NCBI RefSeq assembly: GCF_040115645.1
Contig: NC_089554.1
Span: forward strand, 1,550,001 to 1,614,000
Direction of reading: 5' to 3'
DNA from: Euwallacea fornicatus
Lineage: Eukaryota > Arthropoda > Insecta > Coleoptera > Curculionidae
DNA: 64,000 nt
Part shown: positions 35,731 through 48,914 of the stretch, in pieces
Layout of the letters: every line of letters begins with the position of its first letter
Numbering within the stretch: the stretch's first letter is position 1
Made by a program: the position numbers and the translations under genes
Notes under the pieces: generated by a model
Told to the model about the DNA's origin: nothing
The model's database searches: none
Seen by the model: the letters and a program-made list of their open reading frames with translations, nothing else

Positions 35731-37046
35731 TTAATTAGGTGCTCAACATATCAGCAAAAGCGTATAAATAAACAGGTACAATGAAGTTCAAAGCTTTCAG
35801 TTTACACCAATAAATAATACTAACAACATATAATAACAAATAATAATAACTACGATCTAGATAGGACTAAGTACACTTCACTTACCAAAATCCATTATGC
35901 TGCAGTTATGCAAATACGAATTCACCATCATAGAGTTTTCCATGGGGAAAACTAATGTTAAAATAATGTGTTCTTCGAAACTGAGTGTCAACAAAGCATT
36001 ATAGCACCGTCAGGGCTGGCCTTAGCAGATCTGCTGCCCTGGGTGAAATTTTTGCTAACCACCTCCCTGCCCCTGAAACAAACACTGACCAGGAAAATCC
36101 GTCTATTCGTACTACTGCTACTGGGCAACACACAAGTTCTGTATTACATTTTCTAATATCAAACGGTATGGGCGACTTAATACCTACATGGGTTGTTAAA
36201 AATAAAATATTTTAAAGTAATATTAGTGTATTTTTTATTTTTGAGTTCATGAGAAGGTATGACCATGTTTCATTAGCCTATAGTAAACCATTTTCAATAG
36301 GCTGTGGGAATATTGCTAAAACTTCATCAACCATCAGATTGAGAGTGTCCCTGATTGTTTCCTCATCTCTGCAAATGAAAATAAATCATTCCTTAAATTA
36401 TTTTATGTCCTTTTGGATCGTAAAGGGCTCTTTATGATACTCTTTTGCGAGCAGAAAAGTATATATCAAAATTTAATGGACAATAAAGTGGCATATTATG
36501 CTTTCTTATCACAAAAGATTATCAAATGTATACATACTTTATTTCACAATCCGCACATATTTCCGAATAGTATTTTATTTTATTGTCCGGCCCACTCGTC
36601 CTCAGGGTAATAATAAAACCATTATCAATAGTAAACGTAATCATTCTGGCAAAAGGGGCAATTTGGCTTTCTTATCCGACTCTCTGCTGTCATATCCAGT
36701 AGATAGATCTCTAACACGTTCCACTTTGTATTTATTTTTAAAAATTCCATTGGGATACTACACAAATTAATAGTTTGTATATCGCATTATCAGATTTTAA
36801 AAGCTTCCTACAAAATTGTCGCCATTAAAATTCCGAATCATTTTAAATATACTTGTGATAGTATTATTATCGTTGCATGAAAAGCAGGCGTTTCTGCATA
36901 TATGATAACCATAATAATGATATATTTCCTTGAGCTTCCGATGGACTTGTTTTCCTTCACTGAAGAAACATATGGTACTACTCCAACAGGTTGAATGATG
37001 AATAATGAAAATTCACCTTTAAATTAACGAACCACAATGTGATGTA
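35731..37046. other. Non-coding, includes a hAT-like terminal motif
   Basis: Around 36008-36075 the sequence CAGGGCTGGCCTTAGCAG, followed by GCCCTGGGTGAAATTTTTG, resembles the ends of hAT-type elements. A diverged relative in reverse orientation lies at about 43960-44035. ORFs of 60-90 codons at 35968-36770 overlap in several frames and show no domain I recognise; they may be remnants of the same element. Confidence 0.4.
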
Positions 37047-40000
37047 CTAGACAGCTGCAGACACTCCATCTTTATCCAATATCTGCAGAATACACATATA
37101 TCCAATTTCGGTTTCGTAGCCCAGCAAGATTTTCTTATGCTGCTCATGAAGCTCAATTAATTTATTGCCTAGATAGATTGGATTGATTAGAAACAAATAT
37201 TGTTCTGCGATACTATTTGAGTCATACCCACCCATCCACTTAAATCCCGTCAAAGTTTCCAGGAAGTTAAATCCGTGTTTCTTTGCCATTATCTTCAAAA
37301 TCATCGAACTAACAGTGCTGGACATCATTTAAATGTTTTTTGTTGGTTCAGTCGGATTTCGGATTTGATGGCAATGAAGCATCCACCAACCAAATAGAGC
37401 CCCCAGTTTGTTTTCAGTAAACACCCACCAATGGCCTGTTCTAAAAACCAATCAGAACGTTTATTGTCTGGAAAGTCCCATAGAAATTTGTGTATATAGG
37501 GTATTTCGTTTTTGATGTCTTTGCAGGATGTGCCTTTTATCAATTCAGATATAACGACGTGGTTTTCTCCAACGTTGCTTACTTTTTTTACCAAACGAAC
37601 GAAGAAAAAATACTTTCGCCACGGTCCTCATTGTGCCAGGTGTCTCTACATTATATACTTAGGATGTACATATTATACTTAGGAGGATAATAGAGTAAAA
37701 ATAGGCAAAAAGTTCATACAAATGTAGATCGAAAAATGAAATCTAAAAGAACTAGATGGAATCTAACGTTGCTGATGGTGATGAGATGTTGAAGTCTTGT
37801 CGAGTCAAACACTAGATCTCGATTGATCATTCCAAGTCACTCTAGGTGAAGAAGCTCATTAATTAAACGGGAGATATTACTTACACGTTATTCTTCTCGG
37901 GAAAGCAAAGCGATCAGCATCTGGATCATTTGCAATCACCAGAATGCTTCTACTTTTGTTTACAGCTTTGAATGCCACACTTGAAGAACTCTCTCCTTCT
38001 TCAGGATTTGGAAATCGGAAAAAAATAAAATGGGTAGCAAAAAAAAACATTTTTCTTAAACACATTCTCATGACATAAACGAAATATAAACAAATATGCC
38101 ACATCAAACAATTTACTTTGCTGTTGGAAACTCTGGATCTGGATCTTTCTGCTCCTCCACTGGAAGCATTTTCACTCAACAGCATTCAAAACGCCTTTAA
38201 TATAAGAATATCCAACTCCATGCATCGCAGTGTATGTAAAGATCCATCCGCTTTGACTATTAACTTCTTTAAACTGCTCCAAAATGGTTCCAGAAAGCGA
38301 ATTAATGTAATCTTCAGTCAACTGTGCCAGAGGATCTGTTATCAATGAAGTGGAATGCAAAATCCACTGGTCTCAATAAATACGCCAAGGTTCCAGCTTT
38401 CCAGAATTGATGACTGAAATTTCTTGTCTACAGGATTGATTATTTAGCAGGCGTTTGAGTCATAGACCTAAAAAACGCAATTGCAAATATTTGTTTCAAA
38501 AACGAAATTGGTAGTCTCAATAAATCACCAACCCTTTTAGGGTAAAGATTTCTATAGAATCCAAAAAGTATTTTCAGTAGACAGCGGTGAAAACGCTGAA
38601 AAAAAGTGATTTTTCTTCTGTTACTTACTAATGAGTATACCTGGGATAAAATTAATGAACTCAGCTAATTAATGAATATTTAGGTCACTTACAAAGTAAA
38701 TGACAATCTATTTGAACTATTTAATGGAACTCAAATATACTATACAGATTTACCTTATATCCATTAACATCTTTTGAATTTCGGGATGCAGTAATCATAG
38801 CACCGGCAGCGCACTTAAACTTCCTATGGCATAAGAGATGAAAGGAGTTGGGCATACTTTTCCTAATAACTTCACTATATAGCCGGAATGTGCAAATACG
38901 GAAGTGGTTATTTCGGCCGACCTGTGAATAGGAAAACTAGAAAATACCTATTTTACATATTTTTAATAATATAAAATTTCTAGGGAAGTACCGGGGGCAT
39001 AAAGGTTAGAGCGCACACAGAACAAACTCTTTGGAATTCGTTAGTAAATAATTATTTGTTTAACGACCTGAAAGCTAGGGTTACCGTTAGGCATCTTCTC
39101 CCTTTTTTATTTTAGCTTTTGAAAGGCACATTTGATAGCAATCGACCTCCTGCGAACTTCCTATCACATATCTAGTTTAAATCCTAAATGCACAAGGTGG
39201 TTCAAAACTATGAAATGAAAGATTAAGGACTTATTCAGTACAGCAGTAGAAGACATTTGAATATAAGGACCCACATCCGGAAATGTCTCTCTAAGGCGCT
39301 ACCGCCTTATGATGCTTTAAGACACCTATGTGAAAAATGCAAGTGTTAGTATGTTTAGTTTTAATTTGCTTGTACAAAAATAACACCACAGTAATTGTTT
39401 AAAATTCAACTTGAACTTCAACAGTACGGGACATATTGGATCGGCAAAGGTGGTCCAGTTCCGTAGCTCCCTAGGTCGTCAGATCTAACACCTTCAGATT
39501 TATTTCTGTGAGGACATGTAAAGTCTTTGGTTTATAAAATGCCAGTGGAAACAAAGCAATATCTGATTATATGAACTATTGTGGCATTGGAAGTTCTTCA
39601 AAACGATTATAAATTTTTTAACATAGTCCGCAGAAACCATATGCGTCGTTTATATAGGTGCATTCAACTTCGAGGACAACATTTTGAACAATTAACATAG
39701 TCTTGTTTTGTACAAGCAAATTAAAGTGAAATGCTCAAAAATTCGATAAAACATTTTTTTGTACATAACTGTCTTAAAGCATCGTAAGGCCATAGTGTCT
39801 TAGGGAGATATTTCCGAACTTAGGTTCACTCAAATGTCTTCCATTCTTACTATCAATAATCCCTAGGACTTTGATCGCATAATTCTAAATCATCCTGTAT
39901 GATACTTGCCTGAAATTTACTAATTACTAGTTTAATAATATGCTAGTCTAGAGCAAATATATTAAATTGGTATATGAGGACACGGTTTTTGAGTTAAATC

Positions 40001-40436
40001 TCTAGAATAACACCAAATTGAAAGTCACAAGCAAACTCATGGTAAATTTACCTTCTGCTGTTATGTCTCCTGTCATATCCCACCACGTTCCCGTTGTTCT
40101 TAAGTAGTTGCTCCCTTTCGGCTTCTAAGAATTTAAGCCAATCCTGAGCCGTTTGCATAATGACCAGATCATTGATATTGACATACCCCAAGTACACAAG
40201 TTACCCCTAAAATATAGAGAAATGTATCCCCTATAAAGTTTAAAAAGAGCGAGTTGTTCCCTTAAAACTAACCTCAGCTCTGCCGTGCCAAATTTTGTGC
40301 TGTTGAGCATGAGTTTCTCAATTTGTTTGATGTCCTTGCCATCAACAAGTTTTTGTAGAGTTGCTTAGGTTGTTTCATTTCTGTCCCATCTAATCCATTC
40401 ATTTATTTTCTTTTGAAGCAAAGGGGAAAATGCCAT
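37047..40436 (-). pseudogene. Phosphoglucomutase-2-like (PGM2/phosphopentomutase) pseudogene
   Basis: Exon-like blocks follow PGM2 order with introns kept: 40273-40436 (KINEWIRWDRNETT), about 40052-40205 (INDLVIMQTAQDWLKFLEAE), 38754-38921 (EITTSVFAHSGYIVKLLGK), 38117-38467 (VYDSNAC, then TAMHGVGYSYIKGVL and EEQKDPDPEFPTA), about 37895-38011 (RFPNPEEGESSSS, IANDPDADR) and 37047-37440 (LGALFGWWMLHC, FLETLTGFKWMGGYDSN, LDKDGVSAAV). In-frame stops lie at 40365-40367, 38444-38446, 38373-38375 and 37329-37331. Frameshifts occur before KCAAGAMITA, near 38400, after GVLNAV, and near 37905. The active-site TASHNP motif reads TASRNS and FGTAGLR reads FGTAELR. A working gene would interconvert hexose- or pentose-1- and phosphates in the cytosol; this copy cannot. 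Its introns show it arose by DNA duplication or in-place decay, not retrotransposition. Confidence 0.85.
39190..39900 (+). mobile_element. Deleted mariner element in a PGM2-pseudogene intron
   Basis: Two arms of about 80 bp pair: AGACATTTGAATATAAGGAC on the left with its complement near 39830-39845 on the right, and both contain a GATGCTTTAAGACA block. Between them a broken reading shows IGSAKVVQF, LFCEDM-like and LRGQHFEQL sequence, the C-terminal part of a DD41D mariner transposase. The outer ends are uncertain. Confidence 0.6.
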
Positions 40437-40748
40437 ATTTGAATTCTCTGTTATTTTCTGAAATCAATAGGTAGAATATGTTATTCGGTTTTATTTAAAT
40501 TTTAGGTCCCCCTGGAATGCAGGTGTTTTTCCTTTGTATAAATAATGAACGGTGCCAGAGCGACCGAATTTGATATATGAGGGAGGCTCAAAATTCATTA
40601 AATGTTCATTTTTTTTAGGTATGCGCTAAATTTATAAGTTTACTCACGTGTCAAATTCAGTAACTGTCACTGTCTTTTATTCATGCAAAGGGTAAACATC
40701 TGCATTCTATGGCAAGCGAAGATTTTTTACAACTTGGAACACTATATA

Positions 40749-42002
40749 CACTCAGTTTTATATGAAATGCATCATCTAGTAATAATAGTAAATAAATCTT
40801 GTAATTTTGGCAAAATAATACTTCATAATAGTTTCGAATTATCATAGTTTTAGTAAACAAGAAAGAACCGCAATGTTTTTTTGTCGTCTGGCTTCTAAAT
40901 TTTTTATTCAATTATTAATAAATGAAATAATATTTACATGGAAATATCAGTTTATTTTATTGCTGAACGGTCCACAACACATCTTAAAATGCCCCTAGCG
41001 AGACAGCATGAAAATATCTCCCACGTCTCGCATTTTGATAGAGGACGAATTATCGATATGAAGGATGACGGATTTTCTTTTCGTAAAATTCCCCGAGAAA
41101 TTAATCGAAACCACAATACTATTGTGAGTTTTTCATAGTCTGAAGAACGGATTCAGCGACATTATCTAGATGGACGTAGATTTGAACAAATCCAAATCTC
41201 TGACTTCTACTAACCGCACAACGCCAATCTTTCAAATTGCCCTGGCGTCAGGAACAAGTTGGTTGGAATCATCAGTGGAACAGTTCAGTCTTCAGTGACG
41301 AGTCACAATTTTGTTCGTGGATCAATGATGATCGTAGAAGGGTCAGACGACCCTCAGGTGAAAGAAAAAATTTACAGTTTTGTGAAAGGTGTCACACAGT
41401 CTTAACACCTAGTGCAATGGTTTGGGGTCCGATATGCCTTAGGCGAAGATCTCCTCTTGTGCTAATTTCAGGTATCCTAAACACACATCGCTACATTAAC
41501 AATGTCCTGAGGCCCGCATCAGTACCCTTTATGTAGACTTTACAAAATGGTATTTTCCAAAAAGATAATTCAAGACTGCATACTGCGAATATTACTCAAA
41601 GATACTTGAAAGAAGCACGATTGGAAATGTTTTCCTGGCCTGCACGACCACCGGATCTATAATATATCGAACATCTTTGGGACATGATGAGTCATCGTTT
41701 TTGAAATTTACCGACAGTTCCAATCAATTTGGGCGAACTAGGACACCACCTTGAGGTAGCATAGAATGAAATACCATAAAAGAATATTGATCACTTGTTG
41801 CAAAGCATGCCGCAAAAACTGCATGCTTGCATTGCTGTACGAGGTGATGTCACTCATTACTAACTTTTTAATTAATAAATGTTGTTTCTTTTTACTGAAA
41901 CTCTGATAATTTGATACTTTGTTATGAAGCATTATTTCGCTAAAATTACAACACTTAATTATTATTATTACCGGGCGGTTCACTTCATATGAAAGTGAGT
42001 GT
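40749..42002 (+). mobile_element. Degenerate Tc1-like element
   Basis: The left end CACTCAGTTTTATATGAAATG follows TA. The reverse complement of the right end reads CACTCACTTTCATATGAAGTG and precedes TA at 42003. The arms share a further TAGTAATAATA block. At 1254 bp it is a standard Tc1 length. It lies just upstream of the PGM2 pseudogene. Confidence 0.8.
40938..41865 (+). pseudogene. Tc1-like transposase remnant
   Basis: The reading begins with MPLARQHENISHVSHFDRGR, then IIDMKDDGFSFRKIPREINR (helix-turn-helix). A stop follows, then 41237-41536 encodes WNSSVFSDESQFCSW (first catalytic Asp), MVWGPICL and LNTHRYINNVLRP. In other frames follow FQKDNSRLHTA (second Asp) and a WPARPPDLYIEHLWD-like block with a stop at the Asn-Pro position. 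The arrangement is that of a Tc1 transposase with at least four lesions. Confidence 0.72.
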
Positions 42003-44648
42003 ATATTTAATTTACATCGACTACACTTTAATTTTCTATTACATTTGAATGCTTTTTTAAGAGAATGATCACTTTTTTCAATTAAAAACGTATAACCGTA
42101 GAGCCCTATCCAGGCCAATCAATTGGGTCATCTAACACCTTAAAGCTAGCAATCAGACCAAATTGGGCATGTCTCCAGCTGAATTATTTTTCTGTTTATC
42201 TCTCCTCACCACAAAAGTTCACAATCAAAATATATTTGTTTAAGTTGCAGATGGGATATGGGTTAATTGCTCTAAATGGAACAAAACATATTTCAAGCAC
42301 TATGCAGTGCACGAGAATTAGTGGCGCCGGAAAATGTATCGCTGCGATATGTAACTTTCATGGTACGTGTATCACGGTAAGTCTAAATGAGATATGTAAG
42401 AAGTTTCCTATACCATTTGTTTAAATGAACCAGTTTAACACAATTTTACCTCTTGAAAACCGAACTGTTCAGTTACGGTTCGTGCAAAATCAGAAACGTA
42501 TAACAGCAAAAGTTAATTAAAACATACTTTATATGGTCATAGTTTTCTAGTTGCTCAACACAAACAATTATTTAATCCTTATAGCGTTTGTTTGCCTAAC
42601 TTTATTGGTTGTGTTATCTCTAAAAGTAAGATAAATAGGGAGTTTAAAGCGCTTTACTGCTAGTTCCATAAAACTTTTGAGTGTTTTTCCTATTAGTAAT
42701 GAAGATAACAAACAATTCCTTTGGGCTTAGGAGTTTAATTACTTAAACTCCCTAGGAGCTGAATTATTAAAAGATTAGCAAAAGTTTAATAAAAACCAAC
42801 GGGTCGTCGTGGCGTTTCTGTTGAAACTGCACGTTAAATTTAACGTGGCTTTAACAACTCGAAATATGGTCAGTTATTACTTCCATCGCTAACTATTCAC
42901 TTATGAAATGCGGGAAGTGATACTTTACCGTAGACTAACTGCAGCAGCCCTATAACAAAGAATGATTGCGGAGAGGTTCGGTAAGCACTGCAGTGGTGCG
43001 AAGCACAAATTTCCGCACTCGGTGGCTAAATAGCTACTTCAAGCCGTTATAGTTTGCCTAAAGGCGGACGCAAGCATGCGGCATTCAGCGAATGCCAAAT
43101 AGCGAACAATCGGCGAAATACTTGCGTTGACATCTTTGATTTCACATTTTTGCTGACTTGAAAGGTGCATAGTGAATTTATACTGTGAACAATGAATATT
43201 TCGCAGAGACAACGTATCTACACTAGTTGGCCTTTCTATGCGCGTATCTACCGAAAAATTGAAGACTAGAAAATCTTACCCACAGAGGATAATTTCTATA
43301 GAATAGATGAAATCAAAGTAAATCATTGGTTAAATTTGCCAATACCGATTCCCCTATAACTTTGTTATTTAATTAGCGTTTTACCGTAGCTTTCCACGAT
43401 AACGTACACCTCTAATCCTCTTCGCACCTATCTAATCACATTAAGTACCACCTGTTATGTGGAAGTGAGTTAATTTTCTAGTTGACAATTTATTAAAAAT
43501 GTGTTGCGTGTGTGTCATAGACCCACGGTTTCGCGACTCAAAAAGGTTACGTTTGGGATAAATTATCAAGTGAAAATATCAGTTCCGAGAAATAAATACT
43601 ATTAAAATGGTATTGTGGAGGGTGGTACTCTCGTAAAAATCGAAAAAAAAACAACCATAATGTGCAATGAAATACTTAAAAAAATTGCTACGTCAAGAGT
43701 TCTAATAGAAAGGATTATCGATAATGTGGTAAATCTACAATCCAATCAAGATTTGCTCCACATCATTGGATAACTTCACACATACGCAAAAAGACAATCA
43801 GAACTATGTTTGATAAAATGCCTGGCAAGCTGCAGTTTTTGTTGATAAGTTGTTGGTAAGAGTAATAATTTGTATCATGGAGTCGGTAATTGACTTGTGT
43901 GTGAGGCTACAGCTTAGGGCTGCCGAATTTCCTGGACAGGGATTTTTTTGAATGTGGGGGCGGCGATTAAAAATTTCGCCCAGAGCACAGCGGCAGCCTT
44001 ACTTATACCTGCCAGGACGGGCAGAGCGTAGAGCAGAAAGGATTATTTTGCATTTCATAATATCTACTTAGCGTTAGATCCAAATTCATCCCTTAACATC
44101 ACAAAAAAATTATTTAATTTAGGTTCCATATGTTCTAAATCGCAAGGAAAAATCACATCTATACTTAATTCTCATTAACTGATATAGTTAATTTTACTTT
44201 ATTTGGAGCAATAAAACTCCGCTTTTTCGTCTTAAGGGTATCACAAGTAAAGTGCAAAAATTCTCATAACGCCTTCTTCGAATCGAAAAAGACAGGTTCA
44301 AGAACAACGTCTCATGAACAAACTGTTAAAATGCTGATACTGAAAGTTATTTTAGAACAACAAATGGTAAGATGGAACCCTTATATGTAGTATTAGTTGA
44401 CAATGCTATTTAAACCGGTATACAGTACTTGTACAAAGTATTGTAACATGTTTGTAACTTTCATAATCCCGATATTAAAAAAAAATCTTAAGCGCGTATA
44501 ATTTTATTTAAAAAAAAGCATTAAATCCACTAATTTCGATGTTAAAATTTTTCATACCTATCTAGCTATCCATAGTAACTTCTTTTTTTCAAATGGAAAA
44601 GTAGCTATTTTAGCACATACATAGTTATAGATGATTCAATAAGGGGTA
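42003..44648. other. Non-coding, no gene recognised
   Basis: No exon could be supported. 42640-43200 is less AT-rich than average and may be unique host sequence. At about 43960-44035 the reverse strand carries a GGCTGCCGCTG ... CTGGGCGAAATTTTTAATCG block related to the hAT-like motif at 36.0 kb. Confidence 0.4.
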
Positions 44649-46088
44649 CAACGGTATTCTCAGAACTAAAATTGGATCTACAGCTTCCTTAAAAAAATAC
44701 AACAAAATCTATATTCAAAAAAGATTTAAACTTTTAATCTTTGCTTTCTCTATAGAGAATCCATTCTTATTTCACTGTAAAAGAGAGTGACAATACAATG
44801 TAGAAATTCCAAATCGTCTTCAATGTAAACAATTTTTCAAATATGTTGGTTTTCATAGAATTCATTAGTAGTTAAATTCAGTTGTAAGACATTTACCAGT
44901 CAGAATATCAAAAACATCAATCGTTTGTCTAAAAAGAAAACAATTGCAATTTCAATCTTTTTGGGATGTGGAAATTGCAAAAGAACTTATGAAGAGGCGT
45001 ATCTCATATTTAATGAGAAATATCCAGATCGACCTATTGGTAGAAGTGAAGTTTCTCGGATTTATAAAAAATTTTAACAAACTGGAAGTGTGAAAGCTGC
45101 TCTAAAATGTAGAAGACCTTGAACAGCAATTGAATTGACATTCGTTTATTTGTGTATGAAAACAGCAACAATCTACCAGGAAACTTGCCAAAAAATTTAA
45201 TATATCTGAAAAATCAGTAACCAATAGTTTAAAGCTAGAAAAATTTCATGCATACAAAATTTTCCTTACCTAAAGGGTGACGCCTGAAGATTTTGATCGC
45301 AGGATAAAATTTTGTAAATTGATACAAGAAAAACACACGAGTTCCATCACTAAAATTTTATTTTCAGAAGAACCAACGTTTTGCTTAAATGGATCTATTC
45401 ATCAATATAATTGTTGCTACTGATCTACAGACTATCCTCATTTAATACAGCGTCTGCATACATAAAATCCGCAAAAACTTGATGTATACATGGCTATAAT
45501 CGGTCACTAGTTCATTGGTGTATTTTCCATAGAAGGGAATTTAAATAATGCATTATACTTGCACTTATTACAAAACAAAACCAGAAAAAATCATCGCCAA
45601 TTTTTGTGGACAGAATAAGGAGCAAGTAGTCAATAATATCTGGTTCTAAAACGATGCTGCACAATCACATTACATTTATTATGGTTGTGAAAGAGTATCT
45701 CGATGAGGTATTCCCTAAGACATGGATCGATAAAAGAGATACATTACAATGGCCACCACGATCTCCAGATTTTCCGCCCCTCGATTTTTTTTGTGGGATC
45801 ACTTGAAAGGTGTCGTTTACAAAATAGACCACAAAATTTATATTATTTACATCTTTAATTCATACAGAATTAGAATTAATAACAAAAGTAACACTGAATA
45901 ATTGCATAACAGAGTTCGAAGAATGACTTGGTCATTGCCAAATTGATCACGGGGCACAATTTGAGCATTTATTGTAGGAAGTTCAATTTTGTTTAATATA
46001 ATAGTGAGTTACTTTATTTTTTATTTTTAATAACTTTATTTTTTAAGGAAGCTGTAGATCTAATTTTAATACTTAGTATACCGTTGTG
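44649..46088 (+). mobile_element. Degenerate mariner element
   Basis: The left end CAACGGTATTCTCAG pairs with the right end (reverse complement CACAACGGTATACTAAG); both are preceded by TA. The arms also share GATCTACAGCTTCCTTAAAAAA about 35 bp inside. The + strand interior carries a badly broken transposase. Length is about 1.44 kb. Confidence 0.72.
44928..45980 (+). pseudogene. Mariner transposase remnant
   Basis: Near 44985-45115 the reading gives EEAYLIFNEKYPDRPIGRSE, then VSRIYKKF and a TGSVKAALKC block, the N-terminal paired-HTH region of mariners. Near 45280 VTPEDFDRRIKFCKLIQEK is recognisable after frame changes. Near 45750-45820 PRSPDFPPLDFFLWDHLK-like sequence marks the third catalytic region. 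More than five stops or frameshifts are present. Confidence 0.65.
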
Positions 46089-47399
46089 TATCTTTGATTT
46101 GATATGTTACAATGGGTATCTTTACGTTTAAAACTAAAAAATTAGTAGGGGTAACTGGATAGGAATGAAAAATTTAAATACCGAAAATAATATTTATATG
46201 AAATGTCTTTTTTAATAAAATTATACGTGTTTAAGCATTTCTTTTTAAATAAGAGGTTTATAAAAGTCATAAACGTTTTCCAATACTTTTTACAATAGGT
46301 TTATATACCTTTTGCATTCTTAGCATTGTAATACCTTATTTCATTTTCGACGTTTTTTCTCATTATTTCCAATATTTTGTTCGATAATTTACCAATGTTA
46401 GTACTGAAGACCTTCACAGAACACAAAAATCATTAAAGTTAATAGCGAGGTATGATATGCTTTTAATGTTTTTAAAAAGCTTTTTAGATCGTTCTCGTTA
46501 ATTATTTACGAGAACCCCGATTTTTTAGCAAGACAAGCTGTATATTGGTGGAATATTATAAATATAACTAATATTTACTTGCCGAAGCCAGTACTGTCCA
46601 TGAAACACCTGGAAAACAAAGCATATAAAACGTTCACAGATTCTGTTTTCAATGCTTTTCTAACGTCATGTTCTTGAAAAATACTGACGCAAAAAAACGT
46701 CATTGCTCATAAGCATCACTAATCGTTACATCATTCATCCGGTTCCGAGAATATGTATAACGTAAGACACTCTCCTCACAACTTTAGGGTACATAAGTTA
46801 CTTATCGAGGATAACGATATCAAGGTAACTGAACGATTATAAAGAATGCATATACATTCACATTTTATGTTGCATATTGTGAATTTATGACTATTTATCA
46901 TACGATAGTAAATGATTAAATAAGGTTGACATGCCTAAAATGAGGGAACTCAATGTCCAGCGGGATATTTGCTTTAAATGACATTTTGGTACAAAACAGT
47001 TATTTTACTGTTGTTTTGTGTTTATAAGTGCTTACTGTCTGATTTGCCTCTATGAACAGATTTTCACGAATTTAACGCATGTTTGACTCAAAGAAATACT
47101 AAAATGTAAACCATTATCTACCATTTTATTTGATTTTTCTTATTGTTTATAATGATTAATGAATCACATGATTTCGCGGTAAAACAATTAAAAGACCAAA
47201 CCATACACTACTGAAAAATTGAACATTGAAATGGATCATTAATGATCGATTATGTATACATTAAATAAACGTGTTAATAATCAATCTACAGAAAGCAATA
47301 ATTATCCTGATAAAAAGTTAGATACCTATTCTTCTCCTACTGCCCCCGTATAAATAACAGGACAATCAACTTTAGTGGACACAGTACGGCATGACGCAA
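46089..47399. other. Intergenic, no gene recognised
   Basis: No exon, repeat or RNA gene could be supported. The sequence is strongly AT-rich and leads into the CpG-rich promoter-like region that follows. Confidence 0.45.
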
Positions 47400-47580
47400 T
47401 GTATGCGACCGCTTCATATTTCGGCCTTCCCACCCGCAATCCGCACCGCGACGCCAGACGGCGGCGTCGGCGCCGTTTTACACGTTTTCGTCCCAATTTC
47501 TGACGTCACTCGAGTCCAATCACGTCGCTTATTAAAGCTGCATGATTTCGAATAAACCTTCCATGGTTTAGCTTACTCCA
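47400..47580 (+). promoter_or_regulatory. CpG-rich promoter-like region with CRE and CCAAT
   Basis: A sharp rise in GC and CpG (for example ACGGCGGCGTCGGCGCCG around 47458) stands out from AT-rich flanks. It contains a full palindromic CRE, TGACGTCA (47501-47508), and a CCAAT box (47516-47520). The next gene downstream on + is the STARD10-like gene, whose first coding exon begins 1.4 kb further on; a 5' non-coding exon between them is likely. The assignment to that gene is inference. Confidence 0.5.
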
Positions 47581-48908
47581 AAGTTAGATTGGCAGTGAGC
47601 TAGTGCGGGTGATATGATGTGATTTTTTCCGAATACCGACATATTATTTATACCTTAAGGTGTAATCTCTGCACCTATTGTGAAATCACAAGTTAAATCT
47701 TTAATTAAAAAAAAAATCTTTGTGGTCGTGCGAGAGACAAATTGCGGCCAATATTTTGCAAAGAGAAAAGCAGTTTCAGCAAAACTTTCTGATGTGACAA
47801 GGATGATTTAGAAAAAATGATCAAATTCCAATCAATTTTCTATCAATTCACTTTTGATACTATTGACAACAGGGTTAACAGTGGTAAGTTTAATAAGGTC
47901 ATTAATTAACAGTTTAACCCACTTTACTAAGGAAATTTTAAAAGCTCTCAAACGAATGTTAGTGTTACGTAAACCAGTAAAACAAGATGAATATGAAATA
48001 TAATAGAATTATATATTTTATCTATATAGGGAATAGGCATCTGATGGCAAAATTTGCTAAATTCGATAAGAAATATTTAAAGTTTAAATCAATTTTAGAG
48101 ATATTTAATTTTCCATCAAAACTTAGCTATAATTTAATCAATAAAGAAAATAAACGAACGCAATACCTTGCTGCTCGAGGCTTGTGCCTTTTATTATTTA
48201 GAATTTGGCGATTTTATTACGAATTCAAGCATATGCAAACACACACTAGTGTGGTAATATGGCTGGCGGAAGCTATCTAAGACGGCATTTTTGAACCTTT
48301 ATTTGCTTATCAGCTAGATGTAATTATTTTTTATTTTCTATTAAATTTCATTTTAATAAAGTCCAATAGTTGTATCTTTCTTGTAGAGAACCCAATGTGT
48401 CAACGAAAAGGTGGCATTTATTTTTATTAAGTTTTTTTCGATTATTCCGGAAACCGATTCGAATTTCCTGAATTTCAACTTTCGTTCCCTGTAAAAATGC
48501 TCAAGTGTGCCTCACCAACACAATTTCATGTCATTGAAATGCTACATCCCTCACCATACCGAGGATTCAAAATTCAAACTTTTACATACGCTTTTGAGCT
48601 CATGAGATCGCAGTATCGATAATTGCGAATCTGCGAATCATTTTTTTTTTATTTTCACGCAATGTTTTGTCCATTGACCTCACCTCTCTCTTTACTTTCA
48701 AAGACTTTTATTACGTATATCTTTTGCGAATAAACATAGCAAATTCCATCTGATAAAGCTTCAAATGTGTACCTCATAAAAGATATTGTGTAGGAGTTAT
48801 GGGTTCGAAGGAAACTTAATTAGTCCAATACCACTCAATAATTTGAAAGCTCCTCAACTGTGAGCAATGATGCATTTTATAGTGACTGGAGTTTTTACTT
48901 TATTACAG
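47581..48908. other. Probable 5' non-coding exon/intron region of the STARD10-like gene
   Basis: The region holds no recognisable coding exon. A 97-codon ORF at 47987-48280 has AT-biased composition and no known domain. It lies between the CpG-rich promoter-like region and the first coding exon, so it probably contains leader exon and intron sequence. Confidence 0.4.
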
Positions 48909-48914
48909 AACACA

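Noticed and set aside
47987..48280. 97-codon ORF upstream of the STARD10-like gene
   Set aside because: The composition is AT-driven (Lys/Ile/Tyr/Phe-rich) and no similarity is recognised; probably chance.
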